Assembly: GCA_949316235.1 (NCBI GenBank)
Contig: OX438743.1
Location: 41,447,242-41,511,241 of the forward strand
From: Oegoconia quadripuncta
Taxonomy: Eukaryota > Arthropoda > Insecta > Lepidoptera > Autostichidae
Reading direction: 5' to 3'
DNA: 64,000 nt
Shown: piece after piece, positions 53,621-64,000 of the stretch
Layout: every line of letters begins with the position of its first letter
Position numbering within the stretch: the first letter of the stretch is position 1
Notes under the pieces: model-generated
The model's database searches: none
Seen by the model: only the letters and a program-made list of their open reading frames with translations
What the model was told of the DNA's origin: nothing
Position numbers and translations under genes: made by a program

Positions 53621-54044
53621 CGTCCTGTTCCTGATATGATGATGAAAGTGATTATCAAAGTTCTAACCCTGAGGATTTTGTTTAGGCAGAGGTTTCAATT
53701 GAGATGTAGGTATAAAAAGTTCGTAGATATACCATATTTTCTTAATAAATGTGATCATGGAAAATTATAATACGAGACGTATGCCTAAGCTTTTTAAATT
53801 ATCAAAAATTATTCAGGATGAAAAAGGGATTATGAAGTTATAAAAAAGGTTGTAAACTGCTGTCTGATTTTTAATTAAATGGAATTCCGATGTTTAGTTG
53901 TGACCAGGCTAATAAATTGATTCCAATTCCATTATTATCGTTAAAAATTTAAAATAATATGGTTTGCACATGAATTCGTAAAGACTATTAAATAACGACG
54001 GAATTGTGTAATACAATATCTATTTTGTATAATATTAAATTTAT

Positions 54045-54185
54045 TTTATCTTAACACTTTATTGTACACAAACACAAAGAAATGGACATTAACAAAGATT
54101 TAAGAAAAATGTACAAAGGGCGAACTTATATCTATAAGAGATCTCTTACAGCAAACCCGTGAGAGCGAAATTTGATGCAAAGGTA
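54045..54185 (-). mobile_element. LINE 3' tail (GAGATCGCT family), diverged
   Basis: Contains acactttattgtacacaaac and tataagagatctcttacagc, reversed. Confidence 0.5.
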
Positions 54186-54189
54186 GACA

Positions 54190-55830
54190 TAAAGTGTACA
54201 CGAAACAGAAGAAACAAAAAATTTATTTTACATTAGCTAATTTAATAATTTACGGAAACAATTAGTGTGAAAATTAAATTTCAACAGGTATCATTCTAAC
54301 GTCTAGAATAATATATTACAAACCTTTTTTATTTTCCCATTTTTTTATATTCTTTTAATCAGAGCTCGAGATCACACGGCACTAAAAAAATATATCAACT
54401 GAGATACGATACGAGTACAAACTAGTATTGTAAAGATAGTCCTTAAGTAATTAATTTTAGATGTACAATTATTTATAAAACAAGGAGAATTAGAAAAGGT
54501 TTATGACACCTGACCTGTCATCTGTTCTGTCGCAACTGACAGCTGTCAGAATTCCACGGAATTAAAAGTCAGACTATAGTAATTCACTAGAACAATTTAT
54601 CAATTAAATGAAATCCTAGACAAATAGAGTTGTTATCAATACAAAACAATACGATCGACCATATCATTCAGTTACATTGAATTCACGTTTATTATTGTCT
54701 ATCTCTGAATAGTGGTTTAGTTAATTATCACATATATTTTAATCAGTCTTTAGTCTTCGTTGAGCGAAATGGGGAAGTCATGGCCTATTTTAGCGTTTTA
54801 TTAATATTTTTTAAATTACTTACAGCAAAAAGAAATATGACTACTTAATTAAATTGTTGGCACATGACAGGTAGATTATGTTTACACAATGTAAATAAAA
54901 TGGAGCGTTCCTCTCCCTTAAGAACTTCAAACATTTCCTTTATGCGAACAGAGATTTACTTAGAAAATACAGAAGTTATTATTTGTAGAAGAAAATTAAA
55001 AATTATTTTAGCAACCTGTTTATTTTCATTTTCGTAGTGATCTTTGGTAGCAAAAGAATTTTGTTGGCTCTAACAATCTTTCTCTAAATCAACGTTTGCC
55101 AATGATTAAGTATTGGAACCTAACAAAGCCAATCGAATAGTTTTAAGAAATATGAAAATTTTTAAAGGTACTGTCGCGAAAGAAAAGGTTCGTTGGTTTT
55201 CAAAACCTTTAATTTGACACTTAGCAAGCAGATGTTACATTTCTAAACTAAGTAGCACACCACACTGTTGCATAGAAAATTATGCTTAATTCTTTGACGA
55301 CAGGATTCATATTTAGCCGAGCTATTGTTCCTCGACTATGAATAGTTGAGCTAAAACCTGTTTATTAGTTTTACCTGCCATTACGTCCTGATAAATGTAG
55401 TAATAAAAACTAGGTATTCGCTTACGTTGATTGAAACTAAATGCAAACATCTTCAGTCAGTCATCTTCTTACTATATTCACGGTAAATAAATATGTCATA
55501 ATGCGACACAAACGTCATGTTAGATATCCCTCAGTGTTATCGAATGTCAAATCAACAACTTGTCTACAAGCAAAGTCAACTTTAAGACGACGCACCTTTT
55601 CTTCCGCGATTGTACATTCTCAACGTCATATGGAAAGTCGCCAAAACATAACTTACCCACTTAAGTAAAAGTAGTAACAACCGTACTTTCCACGAGAACA
55701 TTTCTTACACGAAGCAGTTATTTTGAAGGCGCCGCAACTCAGATGCAGCCACTAGTTGCATGTGATTACGGCACTCAAGTACCTATAACTTGTTGCAAGA
55801 AACTTCGCAGAAACAGCACTTAATACTCAC
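54190..55830. other. Intron, nothing recognised
   Basis: 1.6 kb without an assignable repeat. A 75-codon frame at 55441-55668 has no recognisable features. Confidence 0.4.
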
Positions 55831-56500
55831 TTGCATCTTCATTTCTCAACGGTGTAGTTTTCGATGTAGCTGGCGGTTCATCAAAACCATCTGCAATTTC
55901 CTCGTCTTCCACAACCTTTTGCCGCATGAGACTAAAGAATTTTTTGACATGAGGCGTATCAGCTCTTTGACGTTTCAATTTGGGTGTTTTCGGAACTAGT
56001 TTGATATGTGGAGTTTTTACTTCGACGACTTTAGACTCGTTTTCACTATCACTGGACTCATAATCAACTAAATGTTTCTTTCTTACTATCGGAGTTATTA
56101 CGGCAGTTTTACTTGCTTTATCAACAGACACTATAGCTTCAAAATCTCCATTCGTTTCATCTTTTACTTTTTCGAGGATCGAATCGAATTTCACTTCCAC
56201 CTGTTTCAAATCATCTTTGTTTTCGTTTTCTTTGTCCACTAATTCAGATATACTAACACACTGTTTGACATAAATTAGGTCTTCCATTTTGTTGAATAAT
56301 TTATCACACTTTCTGCACTGAAGAGGTAAATGTTCGTCAGTAAGATGTTTTATAAAGTTCAGTGTTAATTCTTCAGGCTTGCAAAGGAACCTGTTCCCGC
56401 GACATATGGGGCAATCAAATGTGAGACCATGGGCTGCTTGCTCGTGGTTCCAACGGCATTTATCGCAGCAAAATACAAGTTGGCATACGATACAACAAAC
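55831..56500 (-). CDS. Zinc/AT-hook protein, first visible exon (Cys/His zinc region)
   Basis: A 670-nt exon; acceptor gttttag before 56500 and donor gtgagt from 55830 down. It starts in phase 0 and ends in phase 1. Residues 1-71 before the first in-frame Met are clearly coding: VCCIVCQLVFCCDKCRWNHE, FDCPICRG, then IKHLTDEH and LQCRKCDKLFNK. They supply paired Cys and His, e.g. C-x2-C-x18-H-x4-H, for one or two zinc-binding fingers. The rest is acidic and basic, with VITPIVRKK, VKTPHIKLVPKTPKLKRQR and RADTPHVKKF as TP/basic nuclear-type motifs. The layout (N-terminal fingers, S/TP sites, basic C-terminus, more than 631 residues) recalls the fly nuclear-envelope protein fs(1)Ya, but this is a guess. 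Confidence 0.8.
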
Positions 56501-56830
56501 CTAAAACACAGATGAAGTATTTAGATAATGATGAGTTAGCGCTAACCATTATTACATTCGATGTTAAATGAGTCCTCAGAATCCCTAAATTATTTGGGTG
56601 TCTGGCTAATTTACCAAACAGCTGGAACAAATAAACAGTGTTACTTGGCAGCAAGCGTGGCAAAAACAGATAATAAAAACCAAAATTTAAATAAATCCAC
56701 AACAATAATAATATCCCATGAACAATAATCATATACGTGATCGAATCAGAAATGAAGAAATCCGTCGGAAAACGAAAGTCACTGATCTCACACAAGAGCC
56801 CAGCAAAGGCAAAGTAATTTATTTATTTTG
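56501..56830. other. Upstream intron; no 5' exon found
   Basis: The preceding exon must end in phase 0. I found no convincing exon here. The long minus ORF at 56460-56795 is the wrong frame of the zinc exon running into intron. Confidence 0.4.
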
Positions 56831-57060
56831 TAATTACCCAGGGTAAACTTAAAATTGTCAGCTTTTACAGTTTTTAAGCTACTACTTGATCAAAAGGCAA
56901 TTTTCCCCGCAGAAGGACAACCAAGAAACTCAATGGTTTGCTCTTTTAAAAACGGGTTTGAATATTACAAAAGATTTTTAAATTTCATTATTAATTGTGA
57001 AATAGCCTGGCATACGAACGATCTGGTTATATCCAGGGATGATTATTATCTAAATAAATA
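56830..57060 (-). mobile_element. LINE-E 3' end
   Basis: Contains aattgtcagcttttacagtt, aaggcaattttccccgcaga, tttcattattaattgtgaaa and gcctggcatacgaacgatct, reversed LINE-E UTR and C-terminus. Confidence 0.7.
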
Positions 57061-57089
57061 ATAATAATAATAATAATCACATATTATTA

Positions 57090-57270
57090 TAGGATTAGTA
57101 GGCTGAAGTACGTGCGTGGCTCGGAGAACTGATGGCCAATGGGGAATTAAAGTTCTCGAGTAGAGGGTAGGACATCCATTCACAAGATGGACGGAGGACC
57201 TGATGAAGGTCGAGGGAATTGGCTGGAGGCACACCGCTTCCAACCGGTCACTCTGGAAAATTCTATGAGT
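57090..57270 (+). mobile_element. LINE-G fragment
   Basis: Carries acggaggacctgatgaaggt, gagggaattggctggaggca and aaccggtcactctggaaaat, the LINE-G C-terminal DDLMKV...WR...SLW phrase with stops. Confidence 0.6.
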
Positions 57271-58084
57271 GAGGACTATCCCATGATGATGATAAGGAAA
57301 TGTGTGTCAAACACTAGTTTGTGGTAATACTCCAATACAAGTACTAAACACTGGTTTAAGACTCATTTGGGGGTTTTATAAAAGACTATACCACGCGTAA
57401 CCGAAAGGCTATATCAAGATAAAAGAGTTGGGCACAGTATCATATTCAAAGCCTCGGTGCGACATATCAGACAATTGAGTATTATTTTTAAACAATTATT
57501 TATTAATCTTACATCAAAATGAACACTACGCGATTCAACTTGTAACGTGGAACAGATTCCGTCGAACGATTAGTGTTGTGCAGATTTTCGATATAAAAAA
57601 ACAATTGTAATTTTTTTTATTATGTTATGTATTTATATCGTAGTAGGTAGGTATATGTATTATGTTTAATGTGTGTTATTTATTTGTTTATCTTTTCTTT
57701 TTATTTGTTTTATTATTGTTATCATCAATTATTATTATCAATGCCCCAACTAGCGAAGAAATGCAGAACTACTAGACGATTAACCTGCGAACATCGTATT
57801 CAGAGCTATCTATTAAACATTTGTGTTATTATCTCTGTGGATTGAAGTTGTATGACATACTGAATGTGAACGAACGAATGAATTGACAATATTCGTTCGT
57901 TCACGTTCAGACCGACAGGGCTTCGCTAAAGACTTATTCTGCGCTTCAAACTGTGAACACGCAAATTAATTTTCTTGTGTCTACCCACGTTTGATTAAAG
58001 TTTGATTTCGTTTATAAATTTGAGTATAATTTCTAACATTATCCGTTGTTGTATTTTTCATTTGCACACAATTTGCTGCTAAAT
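57271..58084. other. Nothing recognised
   Basis: An inverted pair gaacgaacgaatg / attcgttcgttcacgttca lies near 57869-57910. Otherwise no assignable feature. Confidence 0.35.
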
Positions 58085-58195
58085 CTGGTCAGGTAAAAAT
58101 GCTCAGGTTGCCTGGAAGAGATCTGTGAAAGAGATAAGTCCACCTTTGTACATGATCAATAAAGCTGCTAGTGCATTAATAATAATAATAGTAGA
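58085..58195 (+). mobile_element. LINE 3' tail (GAGATCGCT family)
   Basis: Contains ggttgcctggaagagatctg and gagataagtccacctttgta, with an (ataat)n tip. Confidence 0.6.
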
Positions 58196-58199
58196 CGAC

Positions 58200-58505
58200 T
58201 AAAATCACATCATCAACCCGTAAACATCCCACTGCTATGATAAAAACCTTCCCTCATTTGAAGGATTATGGGCCATAGTCCGCCACGCTGACCCAGACGC
58301 ATAGGGACTTCACATGCCTTCGATTTTTTTTTAATTTCTCAGGCATTTTCTTACGATGTTTTCCATCACCGTTTAAGAGCACTCGAATTCACATAAGTAA
58401 TTAAATTAAATTTTAAAAACTCATTGGTACATAGCCTGCCTGGGGATGGAACCTGGACCTCCATAATTGGGAGACCGTGTGTCCTTCACTTTTCCACCGA
58501 TACTC
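58200..58505 (-). mobile_element. SINE-D copy
   Basis: On the minus strand: ggtccaggttccatccccag (B-box like), aatgagtttttaaaatttaa, gatggaaaacatcgtaagaa, ggcggactatggcccataat and agtgggatgtttacgggttg. It is one of three copies in the window. Confidence 0.7.
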
Positions 58506-58790
58506 CTTCATACATTTCGCTTTGATATACCCTTTCCGTTACACATATTTATAATAACTATGTTGCTTTATTTAAAAGAAAACGTATCGTTGTTTTTTGA
58601 TAGAAGGCCGTTCTCAAGTACAAGACACGATTAGACTACCTGACATTTACGTGTCTTCGGAGACGTCTACGGATAATATCATTGCCCGGTGGGACACTGG
58701 ACATGGGTCACGTTAGATGCCACTTCCATCGGAAATGTGACCTTTTTATAAGCCGAAAAGAAATGAAATATTTATTAGATAATATTTTGA

Positions 58791-59135
58791 TGATTGATTG
58801 GTGTAGTGGATAGTGACCCTCTCAGCGAAACGCTGAGACCAACCATGGTTGGCCGGTTGCGGGTTCGGATCGGGGTAAACGTTTGTGTGGTGAATACGAA
58901 TATTTATTCCCGAGTCATGGATGTTTATATTGGGTCTTTACCTACCTATGAAATTGGAGCTAGGGGCATATGTTTGTATGATGAATATAGACATATGTGC
59001 CCGAGTTATGGATATTTTTCATTTATTTATTTACAAAAAAAATGTATTTGTGTAGTTTATCAAAAATCTGGTAGGTATCCATAATACAAGCCTAGTTGCT
59101 TAATGTGGAACTAAATGGCGCTGTGTGTATAATAA
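58791..59135 (+). mobile_element. Chimeric SINE: SINE-A head joined to SINE-B body
   Basis: 58791-58935 is the SINE-A head (ttggtgtagtggatagtgac) with a 20-base extra segment and a damaged B box. Then come about 30 bases (ttgggtctttacctacctat, gaaattgga). The SINE-B body then starts at aggggcatatgtttgtatga and runs to its tail. Confidence 0.75.
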
Positions 59136-59589
59136 TATATTTTATTTACGTAATAATACTTTGTATCACAATGAAAAAAACCGCTAAAAACATCACTATA
59201 TTTCGTAAAATAGTAATAATATATTTGCTATGGTGTGGCGTCAAATAAATATATGTCTATGTCAAAAGCGCCTTTATGCATTCTTCAATGTCACCTAATT
59301 TTATTATCCCTTCAAGTCAACTTTTCAATGCTGGCAACACTAGATTCAACCCATGACCTCCGTCACCGTGAATTTATTAACTTCGTCCACGGGAATGGGA
59401 GAGAATAATAAGGGAAGCCGTCGTTGAATAAAATATTTGTGAAAAGCTAAAATAATAAAGTTATTTATGACGGCGTTGATTTGAGTGAGGATTTTTTGGT
59501 AGAAAGATATTTCGCTTTTAACACAATTTGTTTACATGTCGAATATAATTGCAGGCAGGGATTACCGGTTTTTTAAAACCTAAATCAGC

Positions 59590-59878
59590 GTCAAGTACAA
59601 TCATCAGTCCATAAACATCCCACTGCAGGGATTCTATGGGCCACAGTCCGCCACGCTGGCCCGGTGTGGGTTGGGTCCTTCACATGCCTTCGATTTTTTT
59701 TTAATTTCTCAGGCCTGTAGGATTCCTCACGATGTTTTCCTACGCCGTTTATGAGCAGTCGGATGAATGCACATAAGTAATTAAATTTAATTTAATATCT
59801 CATTGGTTACCTGCCTGGGTTTTGAACTTGGATCTCCCAAATTGGGAGACTGTGTCTCCTCCACTAAGCCAAGTACAA
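59590..59878 (-). mobile_element. SINE-D copy
   Basis: Same phrases and order as 58200-58505 (ccataaacatcccactgcag, cacatgccttcgattttttt, cacgatgttttcctacgccg, attgggagactgtgtctcct), 1.1 kb away in the same orientation. Confidence 0.7.
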
Positions 59879-59904
59879 AGGAGTGTTTTACTTAGGTTTG
59901 GCTC

Positions 59905-60110
59905 TACCTTAACCGGAAAACCGGTTTTCTTAAGGAGCGATACCAAATGGGTTTTGAATGAATGAAGCGGTTTTTAGTGGTTTTCATTTCTCTTACCGCC
60001 GACGCCATTTCTATCACTATAGATAAATTTCATAGTGATAGAAATGCCGACGCATGCACTTTCTGTCTAGAAACCGGTTTTATCGTCTTATCTAAATTTA
60101 CCGGTATTTT
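59905..60110. repeat. Hairpin-rich AACCGGTTTT element
   Basis: The words accggttttc, aaccggttttatcg and taccggtattt recur. A stem atttctatcacta / tagtgatagaaat lies at 60008-60053 within a longer imperfect pairing (gccgacgcc / gccgacgc are direct). Probably a foldback MITE. Confidence 0.5.
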
Positions 60111-61565
60111 CAGAACTTACAAAATTATAATATAACTTATCACGTTTTAGTCAACTAACGTTTTTGTTAACTTTATTATTATCAAAATTGTTTCTATTAA
60201 GAATTGCAGTTAATGTGAAGTGACGTGCTCTCAACTCTGCAGCGGAGTCAGGTTTATGGCGAATGACGTGGGAAATAGACTTAGCAAAAAGCGAAAACAT
60301 GTTTCGTGGTCACTTTGTGTTACGTTCGAGGTTTCGCTAAGTGTATTTGGCAGTAGACCGAGAGCAGGTGATACATGCCTCGACTTATACTGACCAAGTT
60401 ACTGGTCAAGTGGATACTGTAGGAGTGCGTGGCATGACTTGGGCTGGTTTCTTGACTTAAACGATCACTATTTTATATTTTTAAATATTTATTGGTACAC
60501 AAAACAGATTATAATCGTACATGAGAAGAACTTAAAGTTAACTTAGATTCGAACTAGATTGGAATCCCAAGCATACACAACATGGTTAAAGTACAAGCTT
60601 AATTATTGTATTTCTTTTTTTTTATGAATACTGACAGAATAATACACTTTTAGCTTTGACGGATCATGTAGCTAAGCATCAAAGTAAAATTAGGATAGAG
60701 CTCAATTGAGGACATATTTTACTAGCCTTTTAAATGGTATGATTCTAAAGTCGAATATGTCTATAGAGGAATCACCTGTTGAGGACACCTCAATTATAAA
60801 ATCTACACATCCTAACCATTGAATTATAATATTGGGTCTTTACACTATGAAATTGGAGGTTTTTTTCTTCGTTAATGATATATACCAATTCCAGCGATTT
60901 TCAACGCTATATCCAAATTTGTTTTCTATTAGGAATATGGAATATTATTTCAAGGTTTCACATGAAATATTTTTTAATTTCTGGGCTTAAATCACTTAAT
61001 AAAAAAAATTTGAACAGAGCTCTTTTCATGTGCTTCCCATAATCATTTCTTAGATTCGCTGAAACTTTTATAAAGCGGTTACTTTTAAAACTTAACGCTG
61101 CCTATACTTAACCGATTTCCATCAAACATGGCAAAACACTAACCCCGTGTTTAATCTTAAATACCTTCAAAATTAAGAAAATTTATTAAACACGCGAAAT
61201 ACACCAAACAATTGTGTTTAAAGCTAAATACCTACAAAAAGACTTAACCGATTTTCATCAAAAATGGCTAAAATCCTGACCCATCACTTAATCTTTCATA
61301 TAAAATAAACCGCACTCAAATAAAATCACGCATTACTGAGATACGTACAAAGACGACACACATATACACACTCAACCTTAGCTGTCTGAGCCAATTTGAA
61401 AGCTTGTTTTTGCCTCGTGACTCTTGCCAATGTTTGATCCAAATTGGTTCCGCTCTTTCACTATTGGTTTGTGTTACACAGAAATATACATAACAAAGAA
61501 CGAATACAAATGTACAAAGTGTATGGTTATAAAAGATCTTTTCCAGAACACCAAAATCAAAATTA
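60111..61565. other. Unclassified; transposon-terminus phrase at ~60833
   Basis: attgggtctttacactatga plus aattgga at 60833-60860 matches the 58930-58960 junction segment. Between 61080 and 61280, aacttaacgctgcctatact-type and acttaaccgattttcatcaa phrases repeat loosely. No exon seen. Confidence 0.35.
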
Positions 61566-61569
61566 AAAT

Positions 61570-61862
61570 AAAAAAAAATGCTTTATTTTGTAGGTACACA
61601 GGGTACACTTAAAATAGTCAGATTTTACATTTTTTAAGCTGCTGCTTGTTCAAAAGCCAATTTTCCCCTGAGAAGAACAAACGAGAAACTCGAGAGGTTG
61701 CTCTTAAAAAAAAAAGGTTTTTATGTTACAAAATTATTAATTATTATTTTATATTATAATATTTCATTAGTAATTGTGAAATAGCCTGGTTACGCGAACG
61801 GGCTGTTCATGTCCATGAATGTTTTTCATCTTAATAATCTGATATTTTATAATAAACGCGAA
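61570..61862 (-). mobile_element. LINE-E 3' end
   Basis: Contains tttattttgtaggtacacag, caattttcccctgagaagaa, cgagaaactcgagaggttgc and gtaattgtgaaatagcctgg, reversed. Confidence 0.72.
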
Positions 61863-61927
61863 AGAGAGGCAATATTCAGGTAAAGGTTCCTTCTACTATA
61901 CTATGTAGGACATAATGCTATACTTTT

Positions 61928-62262
61928 GACCGCTTCCGTGGCTCAATGTAAACAACATTGGGTTTACGATTCGGAGGTCGCGGGTTCAATCCCCAGCGGG
62001 GTACATGTTTAAGTACTCGGTTTGGTTGGTGGTAGGGCATTTTAAATGTCCGCCTGGCTAGCTACCACCATCTTATCTAAATCTGCCACCAAGCAGCAAT
62101 GTTAATAGCATTGTTGTGTTCCGGTTGTCAGAGATAAGATAGCCAGTCCCCCAAATGTGTTGGGGTTTCCGGGTCAGTACGATTCCACCTTCGACCTCAT
62201 CTTCACTTAACATCAGGTGTGATTGAGGTAAAGTATGAACCCGTCGTGCATAAAAAAAAAAA
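61928..62262 (+). mobile_element. SINE-C copy, full length, near consensus
   Basis: Starts accgcttccgtggctcaatg, with B box gcgggttcaatccccagcgg, all body blocks and an A tail at 62250-62262. Among the youngest-looking SINE-C copies here. Confidence 0.88.
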
Positions 62263-62509
62263 ACTTTGAGATGAGAAACTGCGATAAAGTATGTCCACAC
62301 GGGCGAAGCTGTAGACCGAAAGATATTAATAAAGGTAAACAAGTACAATATAAATTCCTCTGTTCGCTGTGTCATACCATATAAAAACAATTAGAAATTA
62401 AAAATTCTTGTTTCCAGTTCACAAAAGCATATTCGTTGGCGGGTTTTTGTGTTCGAACATTAGCCATTTTGACATATAGGTTTATAAGAGCAATTTCAGG
62501 TCAAAAGTC

Positions 62510-62660
62510 AGAAAGTCAAAAGTCAAAAATTCTTTATATTGTAGGTACACAGAGTACACTTAAAATAGTTTCCGCCCATTTTGATGTCACTTATTCACCC
62601 GATTTAGCGCCGTCAGACTTCCATCTATTTCCCAAACTCAAGTTTCATTAATATTCATAG
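62510..62660 (+). pseudogene. LINE-E tip joined to a mariner transposase scrap
   Basis: 62520-62570 is reversed LINE-E tip (attgtaggtacacagagtac). From about 62571 the frame reads SAHFDVTYSPDLAPSDFHLF and PKLKFH, the C-terminal catalytic phrase of mariner transposases (PYSPDLAPSDxHLF), ending at 62651. Only this scrap of the transposase remains. Confidence 0.65.
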
Positions 62661-62979
62661 ATTCAAAAAAGCGTACTTTTTGTGATATTTTCTAAACAAA
62701 TTAATAATTAGCACAATTTACTCAAAGTCTAAGTCAAAAATTATTTATTTTGTAGGTATAATATACTTACACACTTCGCTCTCCCAGTATAAATAAATAA
62801 TGTTGACTGATTATTCATCATTATTCACTTATCTTCTAAATCAAACGTTGTCTCCTATCATTAATGCTGAGTACATTTGTAATTGGTAGACATATAAGAA
62901 CTGTACCACAAACCATGCCACATCGAATTATAATATAATATGTACTACTGTTAATGTACCTAAAGTAAATAAATAAATA

Positions 62980-63335
62980 AATAAATAGGTACACAGGGTA
63001 CACTAAAAATAGTCAATTTTACATTTTTTAAGCTACTGCTTGTCCAACATGCAATTTTCCCCTGAGAAGAACAAACAAGAAACTCGAAGGGTTGCTCTTT
63101 TAAAATCAGGCTTTGATTTTACATAAAGGTTTTTATATTTCATTATTAATTGTGAAATAGCCCGGCATGCGAATGATCTGATTATGTCAAGGGATTATTA
63201 TCATCTAAATAGTCTTTGTTAATAAGTTTCTGTTATAAAGTATCTTTAAATTTATTGAGAGGAAGATTTTGTAAATCAACTGGAACCTTATTGAAAAAGC
63301 TGTACGCTTTTTCAATAAGGTTCCAGTTGATTTCC
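62980..63335 (-). mobile_element. LINE-E 3' end with an inverted junction
   Basis: Reversed LINE-E UTR and C-terminus from 62985 (aggtacacagggtacactaa). At its inner end the last 28 bases (63273-63300) are mirrored at 63306-63333 with a 5-base loop, forming a perfect short palindrome. Confidence 0.72.
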
Positions 63336-63399
63336 AGTTCAAGCGACTGAAATTTCTTTATTCATGCATAGACTTCATTATATTATTGCGTATGGATCG

Positions 63400-63788
63400 G
63401 GTTTGTAACAATCAAAATGGCGCCACTTCATTGGTGTTAAAACGGGAGCTTGGAACCAATGGGAACTCAGTCATACACCGACTTCGTTCGCGAACTGTCC
63501 AAACGCTGATTTGTGTTGTAAAAACATGTATCACTTACCACAGAAAACTGACCAAAAACATGCGAGTAACTTGTAAGTAAACCTAAACAAAATTATATTA
63601 CTCGTAATACTCATATTTTTAATAAATATTATAATTTTTATGCACTTTTATAGGTTGTTAGAATATTTAAAATAAAACATTTGATTGGGCGTGGTTTTTG
63701 TTTTGGCCATTTATTTTCAGCAGTTCTATTAGTTCTTGAGGATTCTAAGAGATGGCGCTGTTTTATCTACTAAGAATAGCGCGAAATA
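63400..63788 (+). repeat. Unclassified repeat, copy 2 (copy 1 at 43665-44048)
   Basis: Matches the other copy in ttttggccatttattttcag, agttctattagttcttgagg and actaagaatagcgcgaa, and more loosely upstream (actcatatttttaataaata). Confidence 0.55.
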
Positions 63789-63930
63789 AATACATAAATA
63801 TCCTTGAACATACACACAACGCCATCAAGTTCCACATTAAGCAACTATAGGCTTGTGTTGTGGATACCAGATGGTTGATATGCTACACAAATACATTTTT
63901 TTTTTATAAATAAATACATATATAAATGAA
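63788..63930 (-). mobile_element. SINE-B 3' half
   Basis: Tail and middle blocks (ccttgaacatacacacaacg, gcttgtgttgtggataccag), ending at aaatacatatataaatgaaa. The head is missing. Confidence 0.8.
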
Positions 63931-64000
63931 ACAAGTATGATTAGGTAATTGGCACATTTTATATGCAGTTCCATTATTTATGTAATCGGCAGAAGCGTGA

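Noticed and set aside
59990..60020. First coding exon of the zinc/AT-hook gene (ATGGCGTCGGCG followed by a donor-like GTAAGAG, minus strand)
   Set aside because: It would give only MASA and lies within a hairpin-rich repeat whose other arm carries similar wording; no independent support.

Overview
This is a stretch of an insect nuclear genome, most likely a moth or butterfly (Lepidoptera). It is AT-rich and split by introns, and it is crowded with tRNA-derived SINEs, 3'-end stumps of non-LTR retrotransposons (LINEs), foldback MITEs and Helitron-like pieces of the kinds usual in Lepidoptera. The assignment to Lepidoptera is inference from repeat style and the receptor sequence. There are no operons, no bona fide tRNA or rRNA genes and no CRISPR.

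Two host genes can be read, both on the minus strand, by translating exons and checking that splice phases agree. (1) A D2-like dopamine receptor (Dop2R family) has four exons at 13208-13099 (TM3 to the D of DRY), 10553-10301 (R of DRY, TM4, ECL2, TM5), 7125-6932 and 3081-2974 (third intracellular loop). TM6-TM7 must lie left of position 1. The TM1-TM2 exon was not found. (2) A nuclear-looking, unnamed protein has five exons at 56500-55831, 53255-53065, 51580-51373, 49756-49178 and 41117-40870. All four junctions are phase-consistent and give 631 residues from the first visible exon to the stop. It has an N-terminal Cys/His zinc-binding region, many S/T-P sites, an RVKF-type PP1-docking motif and a C-terminal AT-hook-like RGRP. 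Its 5' exon(s) were not found. A 54-codon ORF with a poly(A) signal at 29572 is a weak third gene candidate.

Layout: 1-1574 is a Tc1-type DNA transposon with an intact transposase, cut by the window edge. 1575-13208 is Dop2R exons and repeat-filled introns. 13209-40660 is a gene-poor repeat sea that includes a 31-bp minisatellite, two MITEs, a CRE/E-box cluster, a mariner-like element with 283-bp inverted ends, two Helitron-like elements and CpG-dense patches. 39964-40658 is an almost perfect 319-bp-arm palindrome just past the 3' end of the zinc/AT-hook gene. 40870-56500 is that gene, its introns loaded with SINEs. 56501-64000 is more repeats.

I named repeat families locally. SINE-A, SINE-B, SINE-C and SINE-D all have tRNA-like heads; LINE-D, -E, -F and -G are distinguished by their RT C-termini and 3' UTRs. 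None could be matched to a database here. No coherent new multi-gene system is visible. The strongest leads are the long palindrome, the SINE abutting a Dop2R splice acceptor, the nested SINE insertions, and the zinc/PP1/AT-hook gene.
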